DNA from: Leifsonia sp. SCN 70-46 | GTDB lineage: Bacteria > Actinomycetota > Actinomycetes > Actinomycetales > Microbacteriaceae | Direction: 5' to 3' | Length of the DNA: 64,000 bases | NCBI GenBank assembly: GCA_001725325.1 | Contig: MEFY01000002.1 | Coordinates: 1,801,559-1,865,558, forward strand | Shown here: positions 44,099 through 52,560 of the stretch, in pieces | Layout of the letters: each line of letters begins with the position of its first letter | How positions within the stretch are numbered: the stretch's first letter is position 1 | The notes under the pieces: model-generated | Databases searched by the model: none | What the model was told of the DNA's origin: nothing | What the model saw: only the letters and a program-made list of their open reading frames with translations | Made by a program: the position numbers and the translations under genes

Positions 44099-44899
44099 AT
44101 GCGCTTCAGCCGACCCGCGCGGATCACCCTCGGCGCCCTCACCCTCGTGATCCTCGCCGTCGTGTACCTGCCGCTGCTCGTCGTGTTCGTCAACTCGTTC
44201 AGCACGTCGACCAACCTCACGTGGCCGCCGCCCGGCTTCACGCTGGAGTGGTGGGCGAAGGCGTTCCAGAACCAGGGCGCACTCGAAGCGATAGCGACGA
44301 GCGCGCAGGTGGCCGTCGCGGCCACGGCGATCTCCCTCGTGCTCGGCACGCTCGTGTCGCTCGCCCTTCAGCGCCACAGGTTCTTCGGGCGTGACGCGGT
44401 GTCGCTGCTCGTCATCCTGCCGATCGCGCTGCCGGGCATCGTCACGGGCATCGCGCTCAACAACTTCTTCCGCACGATCATCGACGTGCGCCTGGGTCTC
44501 ATGACGATCGTCATCGCGCACGCGACCTTCTGCATCGTGACCGTGTTCAACAACGTCATCGCCCGCCTGCGCCGCATGGGCACGTCGCTCGAGGAGGCCT
44601 CGGCCGACCTGGGCGCCGGGGTGTGGACGACCTTCCGGCTCGTGACGTTCCCGCAGCTGCGCTCCGCGCTGCTCGCGGGCGGCCTGCTCGCGTTCGCCCT
44701 CTCGTTCGACGAGATCATCGTGACGACGTTCACCGCGGGCGCCGGGGTCACGACGCTGCCGATCTGGATCCTCGACAACCTGTTCCGACCGAACCAGGCG
44801 CCCATCGTCAACGTCATCGCCGTCGTGCTCGTGCTCGTGTCGATCGTGCCGATCTACATCGCGCAGCGCCTCGCGGGGGCCGAGCAGCTGCAGAAGTAG
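44099..44899 (+). CDS. potC: polyamine ABC transporter permease (PotC-like)
   Basis: A 266-residue permease with six hydrophobic helices and the loop EASADLGAGVWTTFRLVTFPQLRSALL. TSTNLTWPPPGFTLEWWAKAF in the first outer loop is typical of PotC. A GGAG ribosome site lies upstream. It completes the A-D-B-C importer operon, followed by an inverted repeat. Confidence 0.85.
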   Translation: MRFSRPARITLGALTLVILAVVYLPLLVVFVNSFSTSTNLTWPPPGFTLEWWAKAFQNQGALEAIATSAQVAVAATAISLVLGTLVSLALQRHRFFGRDAVSLLVILPIALPGIVTGIALNNFFRTIIDVRLGLMTIVIAHATFCIVTVFNNVIARLRRMGTSLEEASADLGAGVWTTFRLVTFPQLRSALLAGGLLAFALSFDEIIVTTFTAGAGVTTLPIWILDNLFRPNQAPIVNVIAVVLVLVSIVPIYIAQRLAGAEQLQK

Positions 44900-44920
44900 G
44901 GGGCTCCGTGCGCTCGGTTC

Positions 44921-44965
44921 GCCCCGAATCGGGCTTACGGCTCCGCGAGAACCCCGATTCGGGGC
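44921..44965. terminator. 13-bp perfect inverted repeat after the pot operon
   Basis: Arms GCCCCGAATCGGG (44921-44933) and CCCGATTCGGGGC (44953-44965) pair perfectly around a 19-nt loop, 21 bp after the potC stop. There is no T-run, so it may be a high-GC actinobacterial terminator or a protein-binding site. The remaining 130 bp of this gap hold only a small GCGTAA/TTACGC palindrome at 45086-45100. Confidence 0.55.
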
Positions 44966-45094
44966 AATTCGAGAGACGGCCCCGCAGCAGCCTCGGATGG
45001 CCCGAGCCGGCGATCGCTACCCTCCCATACGCGAAACTGCGCCGAAGGTCCTCCCGCCCAACTTTTGACGTCGTTCCGCGTGAGGGCGTAAGAA

Positions 45095-45295
45095 TTACGC
45101 GAGCGGGTTGTGCGCGATGACGGCTCCGACAGCGACGGCACCTCCAGCAACTCCGGCGAGCAGCAAGCGGTCACGAGCACCCTTCACGCCTACCCCGGTC
45201 CGGCGTGCCGTTCGGTACCGGGCCGCGAGCACCACGACCGCGCCGACCACGACCAGCACGGCAACGGCGAGCTGGACCGGAGCGATCGACGTCAT
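45095..45295 (-). CDS. 66-residue single-helix membrane protein
   Basis: A 66-residue protein with one strong hydrophobic segment (about residues 6-25), a basic middle (RYRTARRTGVGVKGARDR) and a second weaker hydrophobic stretch ending in AHNPLA. It shares one base with the stop of the upstream EXPERA gene, so the two form an operon. No known family was recognised. Confidence 0.55.
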   Translation of the reverse strand: MTSIAPVQLAVAVLVVVGAVVVLAARYRTARRTGVGVKGARDRLLLAGVAGGAVAVGAVIAHNPLA

Positions 45296-45795
45296 CAGAA
45301 CTTACGCGTGAACGGCAGCGGCTTCCTCATGCGGATGAGCAGCAGGAGCGGCACGAGCACGTACGGCAGGTTGAACGCGAGGAACTTGGCCGGGTTCTGG
45401 GTCTGGAACTCGGGCTCGCCGAAGAACTCCACCCCGAACACGATGATGCCCGTGACGCCCGCGATCATGGTCGCGTAGATGACGGCCGGCAGCTGGATCC
45501 AGTTCCAGCCCTTGAGCAGCGAGGGCACCAGCACCAGGTAGAAGATCATGTAGACGAACGCGCTCAGGCCCGTGACGATGCGCATCCACACCGGCGGGTT
45601 CATGAAGAGCGGGTCGGCGTCGTGCGCGTACCAGTAGTTCGAGTCGACGAGGAACTGGCCGTTCGGCTGCGAGAAGTCCACGCCGAGCGTGGGCAGCATG
45701 TCGGCGATGCAGCTCGTCACGATGAAGAGCGTGAAGAAGACCGCGAAGACGATGTCGATGGGGCGCTTGCGCAGAGGCAGGTTGTCGGGATGCAC
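45295..45795 (-). CDS. EXPERA/emopamil-binding-type membrane protein
   Basis: A 166-residue protein with four hydrophobic helices. RPIDIVFAVFFTLFIVTSCIAD at the start, DPLFMNPPVWMRIV, and IFYLVLVPSL match the EXPERA fold of the TM6SF/emopamil-binding group. Eukaryotic relatives isomerise sterols or bind lipids; bacterial roles are unknown. GTG 45795 is supported by a -10 box 6 nt upstream. It is divergent from the TPP riboswitch. Confidence 0.75.
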   Translation of the reverse strand: MHPDNLPLRKRPIDIVFAVFFTLFIVTSCIADMLPTLGVDFSQPNGQFLVDSNYWYAHDADPLFMNPPVWMRIVTGLSAFVYMIFYLVLVPSLLKGWNWIQLPAVIYATMIAGVTGIIVFGVEFFGEPEFQTQNPAKFLAFNLPYVLVPLLLLIRMRKPLPFTRKF

Positions 45796-45801
45796 GGCGC
45801 C

Positions 45802-45807
45802 ACTGTA
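45802..45807 (-). promoter_or_regulatory. -10 box TACAGT, leaderless
   Basis: Ends 6 nt before the GTG at 45795. Confidence 0.5.
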
Positions 45808-45815
45808 GCGCGGGC

Positions 45816-45821
45816 TAGACT
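45816..45821 (+). promoter_or_regulatory. -10 box TAGACT of the thiamine operon
   Basis: Lies about 10 bp before the TPP riboswitch, divergent from the EXPERA promoter. It is a leadered promoter, as the riboswitch requires. Confidence 0.5.
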
Positions 45822-45827
45822 CGCAGA

Positions 45828-45922
45828 CGAACACGGGAGTCCGGTGAGCCGGGCTGAGAGGAAGCTTCTCCAAGCTTCGACCGTCGAACCTGATCTGGAT
45901 CATGCCAGCGCAGGGAGGACAT
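45828..45922 (+). promoter_or_regulatory. TPP (thiamine pyrophosphate) riboswitch
   Basis: The THI-box core is complete: ACGGGAGTCCGGTG, then GGCTGAGAGGAAG, a variable hairpin with AAGCTTC arms (GAAGCTTCTCCAAGCTTC), GACCGTCGAACCTGATCTGG, and the end ATCATGCCAGCGCAGGGAGG. Ligand-binding strands CTGAGA and ACCTGAT are intact. It lies 39 bp before thiB and should reduce expression when TPP is abundant. The final purine-rich GGGAGG could be sequestered as in translational switches. Confidence 0.93.
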
Positions 45923-45960
45923 TCTCGAAACCCGTGCCGTTTCCACCAGGAAGGCACGTC

Positions 45961-46998
45961 ATGCGTCATCTCATCGCGGGAGGACTCGTCCTCGTCGCAC
46001 TCGCCGGCTGCACAGCGGCCCAGTCCGGCGCCCCCGAGCCTCTCGTGCTCGTCACCCACGACTCGTTCGCGCTGAGCGAGGGCATCCTCGAGCAGTTCAC
46101 CGAGCAGACCGGCATCCCCGTGCAGGTGCAGTCGGCGGGCGATGCGGGGCAGCTCGTCAACACGCTCGTGCTCACGAAGGACTCGCCGCTCGGCGACGTC
46201 GTGTTCGGCATCGACAACACGTTCGCGAGCAGGGCCGTGCAGAACGGCGTGCTCGCGGACTACACCTCGAAGGACCTGACCGGCGCCGAAGATGCCTTCC
46301 TCCTGCCCGAGGGCCAGGGGCGCGAGCAGCTCACCCCCATCGACAGCGGCGACGTGTGCGTCAACGTCGACCACGAGTGGTTCGCGGAGCACGGGATCGC
46401 CGAGCCCACGACCCTCGACGACCTCGTCAAGCCCGAGTACAAGGACCTGTTCGTGACCGAGGCGGCCAACTCGAGCTCGCCCGGCCTCGCGTTCCTGCTC
46501 GCCACGATCGCCAAGTACGGCGACGACGGCTGGCAGGACTACTGGACGAAGCTCATGGCCAACGGCACGAAGATCGCCGCGGGCTGGAGCGACGCCTACT
46601 ACGTCGACTTCTCCGGACCGTCGAGCGAGGGCGACCGGCCCATCGTCGTGTCGTACGCATCCTCGCCGCCCGTCGAGGTGCAGGAGGGCGACACCGTGGC
46701 GCCCACGGGCGTGCTGCTCGACACGTGCTTCCGCCAGACGGAGTACGCGGGAGTGCTCGCCGGCACGAAGAACCAGGAGGGCGCGCAGAAGCTCGTCGAC
46801 TTCCTGCTCTCGACGGTCGTGCAGGACGACCTCCCCGCGATGATGTACGTCTTCCCGGTGAACCCCGACGCGACCCTGCCCGAGCCCTTCGCGACATTCG
46901 CGCAGGTGGCGGAGAACCCGTTCGAGGTGAGCCCCGCGGACATCGACACGAACCGCGAGCGGTGGCTCACCGAGTGGGCGGCGATCGCGCAGCCGTGA
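45961..46998 (+). CDS. thiB: thiamine ABC transporter substrate-binding lipoprotein
   Basis: A 345-residue lipoprotein with a short signal peptide and lipobox LAGC (about residues 14-17). The ThiB-type domain has LVLVTHDSFALSEGILEQFTEQTGI, then VVFGIDNTF and a C-terminal PVNPDATLPEPF. It captures thiamine or its phosphates outside the cell. An AGGAAGG site lies before the ATG. It is directly downstream of the TPP riboswitch. Confidence 0.88.
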   Translation: MRHLIAGGLVLVALAGCTAAQSGAPEPLVLVTHDSFALSEGILEQFTEQTGIPVQVQSAGDAGQLVNTLVLTKDSPLGDVVFGIDNTFASRAVQNGVLADYTSKDLTGAEDAFLLPEGQGREQLTPIDSGDVCVNVDHEWFAEHGIAEPTTLDDLVKPEYKDLFVTEAANSSSPGLAFLLATIAKYGDDGWQDYWTKLMANGTKIAAGWSDAYYVDFSGPSSEGDRPIVVSYASSPPVEVQEGDTVAPTGVLLDTCFRQTEYAGVLAGTKNQEGAQKLVDFLLSTVVQDDLPAMMYVFPVNPDATLPEPFATFAQVAENPFEVSPADIDTNRERWLTEWAAIAQP

Positions 46999-48608
46999 TC
47001 CACGCACGCACGTCGCCGGGCACCGTCATCGCGACGGTGCTCGGCGTCGTCGTGCCCGTGGCCTTCCTCGCGGTGTTCTTCGCGTGGCCGGTCGCGGCGA
47101 TGATCGGCAGGGGTCTCGCCGACGGCCTCGGCGGCTTCGGCGAGGTGTTCTCGCGCCCGCGCACCCTGCGCCTCGTCGGCCTCACGCTCGGCCAGGCAGC
47201 GCTCGCGTCGATCGTGTGCGTCGTCGTGGGCCTCCCGCTCGCGCACGTGCTGTACCGGCTCACGTTCCGCGGCCGGGCGCTGCTGCGGGCGCTCGTGATC
47301 CTACCGTTCGTGCTGCCCACGGTCGTCGTGGGCGTCGCGTTCCGCACCCTGCTGCGCGACACCCCGCTCGACGGCTCGTTCGCGGCCATCCTGCTCGCCC
47401 TCGTCTTCTTCAACGTCGCCGTCGTCGTGCGCACGGTCGGCAGCGCGTGGGAGGGGCTCGACCCGCGGCAGGAGGACGCCGCGCGCGTGCTCGGCGCGAC
47501 GCCGGCGCGCGTGTTCCTCACGATCACCCTTCCGCGGCTGGGCCCGTCGATCGCGGCCGCGGCGTCGGTGGTCTTCCTGTTCTGCGCCACCGCGTTCGGC
47601 GTCGTGCTCGTGCTCGGCGGCACCCGGTTCGGCACCATCGAGACCGAGATCTACCTGCTCACCACCCAGTTCCTCGACCTGCGCGCCGCGAGCGTGCTGA
47701 GCGTCACGCAGCTCGCGATCGTCGTCGTGCTCCTCGCGGTCGTGGGTCGCGTGCGCGGCAGCACCCAGCGGCGCGTGACCGTCGCGCGTGCCCCGCGGCG
47801 GCAGGATGCCCCGGCCGTCGTCGCCGCCGTGCTCGTGGCGGCCGCCCTCGCCGTCCCGGTGCTCGCCCTCGTCGAGCGCTCCCTGCGCACGCGCGACGGG
47901 TACGGATTCGGCAACTACGCGGCGCTCGGCGGCACGGGCTCCCGCAACGCGCTCGTCGTGCCCGTGTGGGTGGCCCTCGGCAACTCGCTCGCGACGGCGG
48001 TGCAGGCGACGGCCATCGCGCTCGTCGTCGGGCTCGTGGCGGCCCTCGTGCTCAGCCGGCGCCCGCGGGGCCCGTTCGCGCGCCGAGCCCTCGCGGCCCT
48101 CGACGGCGCGCTGCTGCTGCCGCTCGGGGTCTCCGCGGTCACCGTCGGCTTCGGGTTCCTCATCACGCTCAACGCGCCGCCCCTCGACCTGCGGTCGTCG
48201 CCCATCCTCGTGCCGATCGCGCAGGCGCTCGTGGCGCTGCCGCTCGTCGTGCGCACGGTGCTGCCGGTGCTGCGCTCCCTCGACCCGCGCCTGCGCGAGT
48301 CGGCCGCGGTGCTCGGCGCCGCACCGTGGCGGGTGCTGCGCGACGTCGACCTCGCGACCGTCGCCCGCCCGGCGTTCGCAGCCGCGGGGTTCGCCTTCGC
48401 CGTCGCCCTGGGGGAGTTCGGGGCGACGAGCTTCCTCGCGCGACCCGACCGACCGACGCTGCCCGTCGTGATCTTCCGCCTCATCGGGCTTCCCGGCGGC
48501 GACAACCTGGGGATGGCGATCGCCGCCTCCGTGATCCTGGCGGCCGTCACGGTCGCCGTCGTGGCGCTCGTCGAGCGCCTCCGAGTCGGTACGGTGGGAG
48601 CCTTCTGA
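46995..48608 (+). CDS. thiP: thiamine ABC transporter permease
   Basis: A 537-residue fused permease with twelve hydrophobic helices in two halves. Each half has an EAA-type loop (DAARVLGATPARVFLTITLPRL and ESAAVLGAAPWRVLRDVDLATV). The fused length is typical of ThiP. GTG 46995 overlaps the thiB stop by 4 bp. Confidence 0.87.
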   Translation: MIHARTSPGTVIATVLGVVVPVAFLAVFFAWPVAAMIGRGLADGLGGFGEVFSRPRTLRLVGLTLGQAALASIVCVVVGLPLAHVLYRLTFRGRALLRALVILPFVLPTVVVGVAFRTLLRDTPLDGSFAAILLALVFFNVAVVVRTVGSAWEGLDPRQEDAARVLGATPARVFLTITLPRLGPSIAAAASVVFLFCATAFGVVLVLGGTRFGTIETEIYLLTTQFLDLRAASVLSVTQLAIVVVLLAVVGRVRGSTQRRVTVARAPRRQDAPAVVAAVLVAAALAVPVLALVERSLRTRDGYGFGNYAALGGTGSRNALVVPVWVALGNSLATAVQATAIALVVGLVAALVLSRRPRGPFARRALAALDGALLLPLGVSAVTVGFGFLITLNAPPLDLRSSPILVPIAQALVALPLVVRTVLPVLRSLDPRLRESAAVLGAAPWRVLRDVDLATVARPAFAAAGFAFAVALGEFGATSFLARPDRPTLPVVIFRLIGLPGGDNLGMAIAASVILAAVTVAVVALVERLRVGTVGAF

Positions 48609-49330
48609 TGACACTCGACGTCCGCAACCTCACGGTGTCGTACCTGCGCGACGCCCGCCACACCGCGCTCGCGATCGACGACGTGTCGTTCACCCTCGAG
48701 GCGGGCACGGTGCTCGCCGTGCTCGGGCCGTCGGGCAGCGGCAAGTCCACGCTCCTGCGCGCGATAGCGGGCCTCGAGGTGCTCGACGCGGGCACCGTGC
48801 GGTGGGAGGGGGAGGACATCACGCGTCTGCCCGTGCACCGGCGCGGCTTCGCCCTCATGTTCCAGGACGGCCAGCTCTTCACCCACCGCAGCGTCGCCTC
48901 GAACGTCGCCTACGCCCTGCAGATCGCGAGGATGCCCGCGCCCCAGCAGCGCGCCCGGGTCGCGGAGCTGCTCGAGCTCGTGGGGCTCGCGGGGTTCGGC
49001 GACCGCAGGGTCACGGAGCTCTCGGGCGGCGAGCAGCAGCGCGTCGCGCTCGCTCGCGCCCTCGCCGCGCGGCCCCGGCTGCTGCTGCTCGACGAGCCGC
49101 TCAGCTCGCTCGACCGCGAGCTGCGCGAGCGCCTCGGGCGCGACCTGCGTCGCATCCTCGTCGAGACCGGCACGACCGCGCTCTTCGTGACGCACGACCA
49201 GGGCGAGGCCGTGCTCGTGGCCGACCGCATCGCCATCATGATGGACTCGCACCTCGTGCAGTCCGGCACCGTGGCCGAGGTGCTCGACGCGCCCGCGACG
49301 CCCGACATCGCCCGGTTCCTCGGCCGGTGA
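48608..49330 (+). CDS. thiQ: thiamine ABC transporter ATPase
   Basis: A 240-residue ATPase: Walker A GPSGSGKST, LSGGEQQRVALARA, Walker B LLLLDEPLSSLD, THDQGEAV. The short C-terminus, without a TOBE domain, fits ThiQ. The ATG shares 1 bp with the thiP stop and the end overlaps the next gene by 4 bp. Confidence 0.87.
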   Translation: MTLDVRNLTVSYLRDARHTALAIDDVSFTLEAGTVLAVLGPSGSGKSTLLRAIAGLEVLDAGTVRWEGEDITRLPVHRRGFALMFQDGQLFTHRSVASNVAYALQIARMPAPQQRARVAELLELVGLAGFGDRRVTELSGGEQQRVALARALAARPRLLLLDEPLSSLDRELRERLGRDLRRILVETGTTALFVTHDQGEAVLVADRIAIMMDSHLVQSGTVAEVLDAPATPDIARFLGR

Positions 49331-49812
49331 TCGTCCTCGTCGACGGGCGCTCGGGCTCGGGCAAGTCCGAGCTCGCCACCCTCCTGGCCGAGCGGCTCGG
49401 CGCGCAGCTCGTGCGGCTCGACGACGTCTACCCGGGGTGGGACGGTCTCGACGCCGCGAGCGCCGCGGTGCCGGGCATCCTCACGACCGGCCGCTGGCGC
49501 CGCTGGGACTGGGCCACCTCGTCGCCCGCCGAGGAGCACGTGGTCGACCTCGCCCGGCCCCTCATCGTGGAGGGGGTCGGCGCGCTGAGCCGTGCGTCGC
49601 GACCGCTCGCCGACCGCGCGCTGTGGGTCGAGCTCGACGCCGCGACCCGCAAGCGGCGCGCCCTCGCGCGCGAGAGCTACTTCGCGCAGCATTGGGGCGC
49701 GTGGGCGGCGCAGGAGGACAGGTTCATCGCGCGCGAGGATCCGCGCTCGCTCGCCGACGCCGTCGTCGACGGCACCGACGTGCGGGCGTTCTCCCTAGAG
49801 TGGAGACCATGA
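49327..49812 (+). CDS. P-loop kinase-like protein in the thiamine operon
   Basis: A 161-residue P-loop NTPase. The Walker A GRSGSGKSE is at residues 7-15, an RLDDVYPGWDGLD segment resembles the substrate-binding DxxY region of uridine-kinase-like enzymes, and a LIVEGVGALSR strand resembles Walker B. It is annotated generically in actinobacteria as an ATP-binding protein. Its place, with 4-bp overlaps on both sides in a TPP-riboswitch operon, suggests a phosphotransfer to a thiamine-related or nucleoside-like molecule, but no substrate is known. Confidence 0.72.
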   Translation: MIVLVDGRSGSGKSELATLLAERLGAQLVRLDDVYPGWDGLDAASAAVPGILTTGRWRRWDWATSSPAEEHVVDLARPLIVEGVGALSRASRPLADRALWVELDAATRKRRALARESYFAQHWGAWAAQEDRFIAREDPRSLADAVVDGTDVRAFSLEWRP

Positions 49813-50693
49813 CCTCCCCGTTCATCTCCGTGGGCGAGCTCGCCGACGCGCTCTCCGGCCCGACCCCGCCCGCCGTGCTCGACGCGAGCTTCGTGCTGCA
49901 CCCGGCCAAGGCCGACGGCGACTACCGCACAGACTCGGGCCTGCCGCTGTGGCTCGAGTCGCACATCCCGGGGTCTGTGCACGTCGACATCCCGTCGCAG
50001 TTCAGCGACCCCACGGCGACGCTGCACTACACACATCCGGAGCCGCAGGCGATCGCCGACGAGCTCGCGCGCCTGGGCATCCGCGAGGGCCGCGAGGTCG
50101 TCGTGTACGACGCGACGGGCACCCTGTTCGCGGCGCGCCTGTGGTACCTGCTCCGCTGGATCGGCGTGCCCGTGCGCGTGCTCGACGGAGGTTTCGCGGC
50201 GTGGAAGACCGCGGGGGAGCGCACCGAGTCCGGCGAGGGCCGCGCTCCCGAGCCCGTTCCCGCGTGGCAGGCGTCCGCCGTGCGCACGGCGTGGGTGAGC
50301 AGGAGCGAGCTCGTCGAGCGGTCCGCCGACGACCCGCGGCCCCTCGTGTGCGGCCTGCCCGCCGGCGCCTTCACGGGCGCCGACCCCACGCGCTACTCGC
50401 GCCGCGGCCGCATCCCGGGGAGCGTCAACGTCTCGAGCCGCGACCTGTTCACGGGCGACGGGCACGTCAAGACGCGCGTCGAGCTCGTGCTCGCCTACGA
50501 CGCTGCGGGCATCGACGTGTCGGAGGACAGCGAGGAGGTGCTGCTCTACTGCGGCGGCGGCATCTCGGCGTCGGCGAACGCGCTCACGCTCGCGGCGATC
50601 GGCAAGAAGGCCGTGCGCATCTACGACGGATCGCTCGAGGAGTGGTCTGCAGACCCGTCGCTGCCGCTCGAGGTGGGCGAGCCTACTTCTTAG
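49809..50693 (+). CDS. rhodanese-type sulfurtransferase (SseA-like)
   Basis: A 294-residue two-domain rhodanese. The N-terminal domain is inactive (a VVYDATGTLFAARLWYLL loop without Cys). The C-terminal domain carries the active-site loop YCGGGISAS with Cys248. The CGGGI form is closest to actinobacterial thiosulfate/3-mercaptopyruvate sulfurtransferases. Last gene of the thiamine operon (ATGA overlap). It could provide sulfane sulfur, which would fit thiazole chemistry, but thiS-type genes are not seen here. Confidence 0.85.
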   Translation: MTSPFISVGELADALSGPTPPAVLDASFVLHPAKADGDYRTDSGLPLWLESHIPGSVHVDIPSQFSDPTATLHYTHPEPQAIADELARLGIREGREVVVYDATGTLFAARLWYLLRWIGVPVRVLDGGFAAWKTAGERTESGEGRAPEPVPAWQASAVRTAWVSRSELVERSADDPRPLVCGLPAGAFTGADPTRYSRRGRIPGSVNVSSRDLFTGDGHVKTRVELVLAYDAAGIDVSEDSEEVLLYCGGGISASANALTLAAIGKKAVRIYDGSLEEWSADPSLPLEVGEPTS

Positions 50694-51264
50694 ACCAGGT
50701 CAGGACGAGGTCGCTGCCGCGCTGCTGCGTGGTGAGGGCGGAGCCGTCGCACGTGAGCTGCACGCCCACGGAGTCGTCGATGTCGGTGCGCGGGAGCGTG
50801 TAGGGCAGCGCCTCGAGCTCGGCGCCGGCCTTGGTCGCCGTCGTGGTGACCTTCAGGTCCTTCGCGCTCCAGTCGCGCGGGATGCCCACCTCGCCGTTGA
50901 TGTACGCGATGCCCGTCGACTTCCCGGAGTGCTTGTCGGTGACGACCGTCTGGTCGCCCTCCGCGCCCGACGTGATCGTGAGCGTGTAGTCGGCGGTGAG
51001 CACGACGTCGCTCTCGAGGTTCCAGTCGAGGGTCTGGGTGCCGTCGGCCGCGACGGTCGCCGTGATGCCGCGCCCGCCGAGCTCGGTCTGCATGTCCTGG
51101 GCGAGCTTCGCCGTGTCGAGGTTCCACGTGTTGCCGAGCACGCACGCGGCAAGCCCCGAGAGCGGCTCGGGGGGCGCGACCTCGACGAGCGAGCAGCCGG
51201 CCAGGCTCGCGCCCACGACCGTGGCTGCCGCGGCAGCCGCCATCACACGACGTGCTGTGAACAA
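50683..51264 (-). CDS. lipoprotein of unknown function
   Basis: A 193-residue lipoprotein with a TTG start that has a GGGAGG site 5 nt upstream. The signal peptide has lipobox LAGC (about residues 20-24). The mature part is beta-rich (DGTQTLDWNLESDVVLTADYTLTI) with a conserved-looking C-terminal VQLTCDGSALTTQQRGSDLVL. I do not know the family. It is convergent with the rhodanese gene, with an 11-bp overlap. The following 88-bp gap (51265-51352) shows nothing of note. Confidence 0.6.
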   Translation of the reverse strand: MFTARRVMAAAAAATVVGASLAGCSLVEVAPPEPLSGLAACVLGNTWNLDTAKLAQDMQTELGGRGITATVAADGTQTLDWNLESDVVLTADYTLTITSGAEGDQTVVTDKHSGKSTGIAYINGEVGIPRDWSAKDLKVTTTATKAGAELEALPYTLPRTDIDDSVGVQLTCDGSALTTQQRGSDLVLTWSKK

Positions 51265-51352
51265 GAGTGCCTCCCGGATCCGGTCTCTTCAGCGAATCCT
51301 AGTTCGTCTTCCCGGGGGTGCGCTGCGGCCCCGCCGGTGGGGCGCGACGCGG

Positions 51353-51709
51353 TCACGCCCACCCGAGCTCGTGCAGCTGGGCGTCGTCGATCCCGTAGAA
51401 ATGCGCGATCTCGTGCACGAGCGTCACGTGGATCTGGTCCTTCAGCTCGTCGAGGTCGGCGCTCACGTCGAGCAGCGGCTCGCGGTACAGGATGATGCGG
51501 TCGGGCAGCTCCCCGAAGCCGTACGTGCCGCGCTCCGTGAGGGCCACGCCGTCGTAGAGGCCCAGCAGGTCGAGCGAGCCGTCCTCCGGCCTGTCCTCGG
51601 TGACGAACACGACGTTGTCGAGGCCGTCGACCATCTCGTCGGGCAGCAGGTCGAGTTCGTCGATGACGAGCTGCTCGAACGCGTCGGCGTCGACATCCTC
51701 GGGGCTCAT
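51353..51709 (-). CDS. metallopeptidase-like protein (HExxH zincin)
   Basis: A 118-residue zincin-fold protein of the MPN/minigluzincin type, with the motif HEIAHFYGIDD (His99-Glu100, His103 and a downstream Asp as metal ligands). RIILYREPLL precedes it. It sits in the conserved clpS-DUF2017-metallopeptidase order with 4-bp overlaps. A link to N-end-rule proteolysis is inferred from the cluster only. Confidence 0.83.
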   Translation of the reverse strand: MSPEDVDADAFEQLVIDELDLLPDEMVDGLDNVVFVTEDRPEDGSLDLLGLYDGVALTERGTYGFGELPDRIILYREPLLDVSADLDELKDQIHVTLVHEIAHFYGIDDAQLHELGWA

Positions 51710-52230
51710 GGCAGGCACCCCACGAGCGACTCCTGCTGCCAGCCCAGCCAGTCGTACAGGTCGAGCATGGCGTCGTCGCCCGTGCCCTCGTCGCCGTCCT
51801 CCTCGATCTGGAGGCGCGCGGCGATCACGAGGCGCAGGTCGGTGAGGTGCCGCAGCCACGACTGCACCGTCGCGGCGTCGAGGCGCACCTCGTAGCTGTC
51901 GAGGGCGGTGCTCTCGAGGGCGAGGATGACCGCGCGCGCGTTCGCCGCCTTGCGCTCGACGAGACCGAGCTCGGTGAACCGCCTGTGCTCCGACGCGGCC
52001 TCCTCGTCGCCGCGGTACGCGTCGGGCAGCAGCCGCGCGAGGGCGGGATCGAGCGGGGGAGCCGACGCCCCGCCGATGCCCAGCTGGGCGTAGAGCACGT
52101 CGGCCGGCGACTCGGCGGCGCGCTCCTCGAGCATCTCGATGAGCTGGCCCGCGAGGGCGATGAGCACCGCGCGCTCCTCGGGGGTGAACCGCGCCGTGAC
52201 GGCCTCGCCGTCGCGCAGGAAGCCGATCAC
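51706..52230 (-). CDS. DUF2017 family protein
   Basis: A 174-residue actinobacterial DUF2017 protein: FTPEERAVLIALAGQLIEML, DPALARLLPDAYRGDEEAA, EHRRFTELGLVERKAANA and the C-terminal LYDWLGWQQESLV block. Function is unknown. GTG 52230 has a GGAGG site 5 nt upstream and overlaps the clpS stop by 4 bp. Confidence 0.83.
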   Translation of the reverse strand: MIGFLRDGEAVTARFTPEERAVLIALAGQLIEMLEERAAESPADVLYAQLGIGGASAPPLDPALARLLPDAYRGDEEAASEHRRFTELGLVERKAANARAVILALESTALDSYEVRLDAATVQSWLRHLTDLRLVIAARLQIEEDGDEGTGDDAMLDLYDWLGWQQESLVGCLP

Positions 52231-52511
52231 GCACCCTCCTTGGCGAGCGTCGCCCACAGGCCGAAGTCGTGCATGGCCTCGACGTGGCGCTCCATGTCCT
52301 CACGGCCGCCGGAGGCGACGACGGCCCGGCCCTCGTTGTGCACGGCGAGCATGAGGCGCTCCGCCTCCTCGGGCGTGAACGCGAAGTAGCTGCGGAACAC
52401 GTAGGAGACGTACGACATGAGGTTCACGGGGTCGTTCCAGACGATCGTGACCCAGGGCTGGTCGGCGAGCTGCTCGACCTGGTCGAGGGGGGACTCGAGG
52501 GTCTGCGACAT
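52227..52511 (-). CDS. clpS: ATP-dependent Clp protease adaptor ClpS
   Basis: A 94-residue ClpS: WNDPVNLMSYVSYVFRSYF at the N-end and HNEGRAVV with EDMERHVEAMHDFGLWATL at the C-end. It delivers N-degron substrates to the ClpC/ClpA unfoldase. The conserved hydrophobic pocket Met is present. The GGAGG-preceded ATG at 52511 was chosen; longer frames run through the tRNA-His gene. Confidence 0.9.
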   Translation of the reverse strand: MSQTLESPLDQVEQLADQPWVTIVWNDPVNLMSYVSYVFRSYFAFTPEEAERLMLAVHNEGRAVVASGGREDMERHVEAMHDFGLWATLAKEGA

Positions 52512-52560
52512 CCCACCTCCTCGCATATGCGAACGGCCCGACTCGCGTCGGGCCGTTCGG

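Noticed and set aside
49327-49812. Naming the P-loop gene as a thiamine kinase
   Set aside because: Operon position suggests it, but no substrate-specific residues are recognised, so the name would be unsupported.
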